NCBI GenBank assembly: GCA_030688685.1
Contig: JAUYJF010000048.1
Coordinates: 1 to 32,133 of the forward strand
Reading direction: 5' to 3'
DNA from: Candidatus Yanofskyibacteriota bacterium
GTDB lineage: Bacteria > Patescibacteriota > Minisyncoccia > Minisyncoccales > UBA10102
DNA length: 32,133 bases
Shown: positions 30,671 through 32,133 of the stretch, in pieces
How positions within the stretch are numbered: the first letter of the stretch is position 1
Layout: every line of letters starts with the position of its first letter
The notes under the pieces: generated by a model
What the model saw: the letters and a program-made list of their open reading frames with translations, nothing else
The model's database searches: none
What the model was told of the DNA's origin: nothing
Translations under genes and position numbers: made by a program

Positions 30671-31675
30671 TTAATAGCTCTGTGCAGTAAAATACACCCT
30701 TTCTACTTCCTTTTGAAGCTTTTGGGTATTGCCGTGAGAGAGTAACCCCCTATACGATTGATACGTTTCCTGACTCGGATTTACACTGACTCTTTTGAAC
30801 ATGCGCCTCTTTGTAGTGGTACGAAGAACCCTATGGTCTGGAAAATGCACCCATCCAAGAAAGTCAACGCCGGAAGCTAGTGTCTGCAGTGAGATTTTCT
30901 TCGGATGAAGATTTATTCTTAGCTCTTCAACGAGGAATCCCTGAACTTTTTGGAGATATGTTTCCAGAAGCATCCTATTTGCCGAAAGAAACACAAAGTC
31001 ATCGGCATAGCGTATGTAATACTTTGCTTTGAGTTTGTGTTTCACAAATTGGTCAAACTCGTTCATATAGATATTCACCAGGAGTTGCGAAGTAAGATTG
31101 CCTAAAGGCAGCCCAACACCCTGCTTTGTAGAAGAAAAACTGGAAACAACCTCCCATAAGAGCCAAAAAACATTTTTATCCGGAATATACTTCTGAAGAA
31201 TATCCAGCAAAACTTTGTGATCAATATTCGCAAAGAACTTCCGGATGTCGCATTTCAAAACCCAGCAGGTCTTTGTGTTGTTTTTGCTCACGATATACCC
31301 AAAATCGCGTAAGCGATTGAGGGCTCTGTGCGTTCCTTTTTTCTTACGGCACGAAAAAGAATCAGCGATAAACGTTTTGTCAAAGAATGGATAGAGTGTT
31401 TTGTATAGAGCGTGATGCAAAAGTCGATCTCGCACTGTTGCCTTGTGGATATTCCTTGGTTTTGGGTCTGAAATGTTGAATTCCTTATATCCGCCATGCC
31501 GGTAGCTTTGGTTGGCAAGCTCGGAATGAAGAGCTAGAATGTTATCCATAAGGCGTAAAGAAAACTCCTGCACATCCTTCTTGCTTCTTTTGCCCCGCAC
31601 AAACTCTCTCCACGCCTCCAAAAGGTTTTCAATAGCAATAATATCTTCAAAACTATGAGTCAATTTGATTTTCAT
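30671..31675 (-). CDS. Diversity-generating retroelement reverse transcriptase
   Basis: The 334-residue RT shows ATVRDRLLHHALYKTLYPFF, catalytic aspartate in LKCDIRKFFANIDH, and the fourth motif LPLGNLTSQ, where SQ replaces the SP of other RTs, a known DGR hallmark. The active site is YIRYADDFVF, followed by FLGW. DGR RTs copy a template repeat with adenine errors, and the cDNA replaces a variable repeat in a target gene. AGAGG lies six bases before the ATG at 31675. The gene is AT-richer than its neighbours. An Avd-like gene starts 47 bases away on the opposite strand. No target gene is visible in the window. Confidence 0.9.
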   Translation of the reverse strand: MKIKLTHSFEDIIAIENLLEAWREFVRGKRSKKDVQEFSLRLMDNILALHSELANQSYRHGGYKEFNISDPKPRNIHKATVRDRLLHHALYKTLYPFFDKTFIADSFSCRKKKGTHRALNRLRDFGYIVSKNNTKTCWVLKCDIRKFFANIDHKVLLDILQKYIPDKNVFWLLWEVVSSFSSTKQGVGLPLGNLTSQLLVNIYMNEFDQFVKHKLKAKYYIRYADDFVFLSANRMLLETYLQKVQGFLVEELRINLHPKKISLQTLASGVDFLGWVHFPDHRVLRTTTKRRMFKRVSVNPSQETYQSYRGLLSHGNTQKLQKEVERVYFTAQSY

Positions 31676-31695
31676 AAAAAACCTCTACAAGTAAG

Positions 31696-31705
31696 CCCCC
31701 CCCCC
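31696..31705. repeat. Ten-base poly-C tract between RT and avd
   Basis: A run of ten C residues on the plus strand lies in the 47-base gap between the divergent RT and avd starts, followed by a small CGGC/GCCG hairpin. Such tracts can slip. It could also be an assembly weak point. Confidence 0.6.
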
Positions 31706-31722
31706 AACGGCTTCTGCCGCTC

Positions 31723-32073
31723 TTGGAGAAACTAAAGGGGGCGTATCTCTTGTGGTATGGCTACTACCAAACTTTGCCCAAACTCCATCGCCATTCTCTT
31801 GGACAAAGGATTGACACGCTGTTTGTTGAAATCATTGAAGCTGTCGCTTCGGCAAGCTTTCTTGTCCGTGAAGAAAAACATCCGTATATTCGCCTTGCCA
31901 TCAGAAAACTTGATACCTTAAAGGTACTCCTCATGGTGCTCTGGGAAACTAAATCCCTTGATAACAAAAAGTATATTGCTTTGTCTATAAAGATAGACGA
32001 AATCGGCAGAATGCTTGGCGGCTGGAGCGGCCAGCTACAAAAACAAAACTCTCCCGCCAAGGGAGAGGAATGA
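31723..32073 (+). CDS. avd: Avd-family DGR accessory protein (four-helix bundle)
   Basis: The 116-residue helical protein has the family features LWYGYYQTLPKLHRHSLGQRIDTLF and the helix YIRLAIRKLDTLKVLLMVLWE. Avd forms a basic pentameric barrel that binds the RT and template RNA in studied DGRs. The start is a TTG at 31723 with no evident Shine-Dalgarno site; an upstream in-frame CTG exists. It is divergent from the RT gene, and its last codons (about QNSPAKGEE) overlap the hairpin at the end of the AAC-rich repeat on the opposite strand. Confidence 0.87.
   Translation: MEKLKGAYLLWYGYYQTLPKLHRHSLGQRIDTLFVEIIEAVASASFLVREEKHPYIRLAIRKLDTLKVLLMVLWETKSLDNKKYIALSIKIDEIGRMLGGWSGQLQKQNSPAKGEE
32049..32067. 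other. Hairpin at the edge of the DGR repeat
   Basis: CTCTCCC (32049-32055) and GGGAGAG (32061-32067) form a perfect 7-bp stem with a five-base loop. Small hairpins near the repeat 3' end are known in DGRs. It also lies within the last codons of avd. Confidence 0.65.
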
Positions 32074-32133
32074 AGAGAGTTGCAGGAACCGCAGCGGGGT
32101 TGTTGGAGTTGAAGTCGTTGTCAAGCCAGTTGT
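32049..32133 (-). repeat. Probable DGR template repeat, cut by the window end
   Basis: The minus strand reads AACTGGCTTGACAACGACTT and on; in frame this is NWLDNDFNSNNPAAVP. The frequent AAC codons are the usual state of an unmutated DGR repeat, because adenines are the mutagenised bases and AAC can become many codons. It lies upstream of the RT on the same strand. The minus frame stays open to a TAG at 31987-31985, so a variable repeat at the end of a target gene remains possible. The left limit is arbitrary and the right limit is the window edge. Confidence 0.62.

Noticed and set aside
31764-32060. 98-residue minus-strand ORF opposite avd
   Set aside because: Shadow of the Avd frame, with no domain pattern; Avd features are clear on the plus strand.
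1-32133. CRISPR arrays, insertion sequences, rRNA genes
   Set aside because: No regularly spaced direct repeats, transposase motifs or rRNA-like sequence were seen on reading both strands.

Overview
The window looks like a chromosomal segment of a Patescibacteria/CPR bacterium, most likely a parcubacterium. This is inferred from gene content and architecture; no database was searched. The signs are: very dense minus-strand operons with 1-4 base stop/start overlaps; stripped-down versions of housekeeping proteins (FtsZ ending at its globular core, Mfd without its first ~120 residues and without the C-terminal module, ComEC without the metallo-hydrolase domain); near-leaderless promoters; a HicBA pair; a YvcK-type protein; and a diversity-generating retroelement (DGR) with an Avd protein, a combination frequent in CPR genomes. 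TGA is used as a stop (for example in ATGA overlaps), so the code is the standard bacterial one.

Layout. 1-219: 5' part of a cysteine desulfurase gene running off the left edge. 259-3375 (minus): an operon of GH1 beta-glycosidase, EamA-type transporter and a membrane-anchored clan GH-A hydrolase. 3437-3840 (minus): hicB-hicA toxin-antitoxin pair with its own promoter. 3859-7894 (minus): ybeY-ftsA-ftsZ-comEC. 7994-8821 (plus): two small one-TM proteins with strong Shine-Dalgarno sites. 8880-13075 (minus): lepB-hisS-HIT-rpsU-yqeY and two membrane proteins, ending at a shared convergent terminator. 13187-14038 (plus): two small multi-TM proteins with their own terminators. 14151 (plus): pth. 14687-15721 (minus): three small unknown genes, one of 53 codons below the ORF-track limit. 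15991-20150 (plus): mfd, topA and tRNA-Leu(CAA). A hicB remnant follows the tRNA, then an extended-SDR epimerase-like gene with a good promoter. 21140-22516 (minus): three small exported or anchored proteins. 22565-26417 (minus): tsaC/sua5-MFS-glyA-folD. 26462-26727 (minus): a gene-free, hairpin-packed interval with its own promoter and terminator, a strong candidate noncoding RNA. 26758-30608 (minus): SucD-like CoA ligase, citryl-CoA-lyase-like protein, yvcK and a GlmU-like protein. 30671-32133: DGR reverse transcriptase (minus), divergent avd (plus), and an AAC-rich repeat with a hairpin at the right edge that is most likely the template repeat, cut by the window end.

How the genes fit together. 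Most are core functions: division (ftsA, ftsZ), translation and tRNA modification (hisS, pth, rpsU, tsaC, tRNA-Leu), ribosome maturation (ybeY), one-carbon metabolism (glyA, folD), DNA topology and repair (topA, mfd), secretion (lepB) and DNA uptake (comEC). Accessory content is interspersed: sugar hydrolases, HicBA, small membrane ORFans and the DGR. The most unusual items are the DGR with avd antisense between the repeat and the RT, the candidate structured RNA at 26.5-26.7 kb, the SucD-like/citryl-CoA-lyase pair that resembles a split AclA, and the doubly shortened Mfd behind a hairpin cluster.
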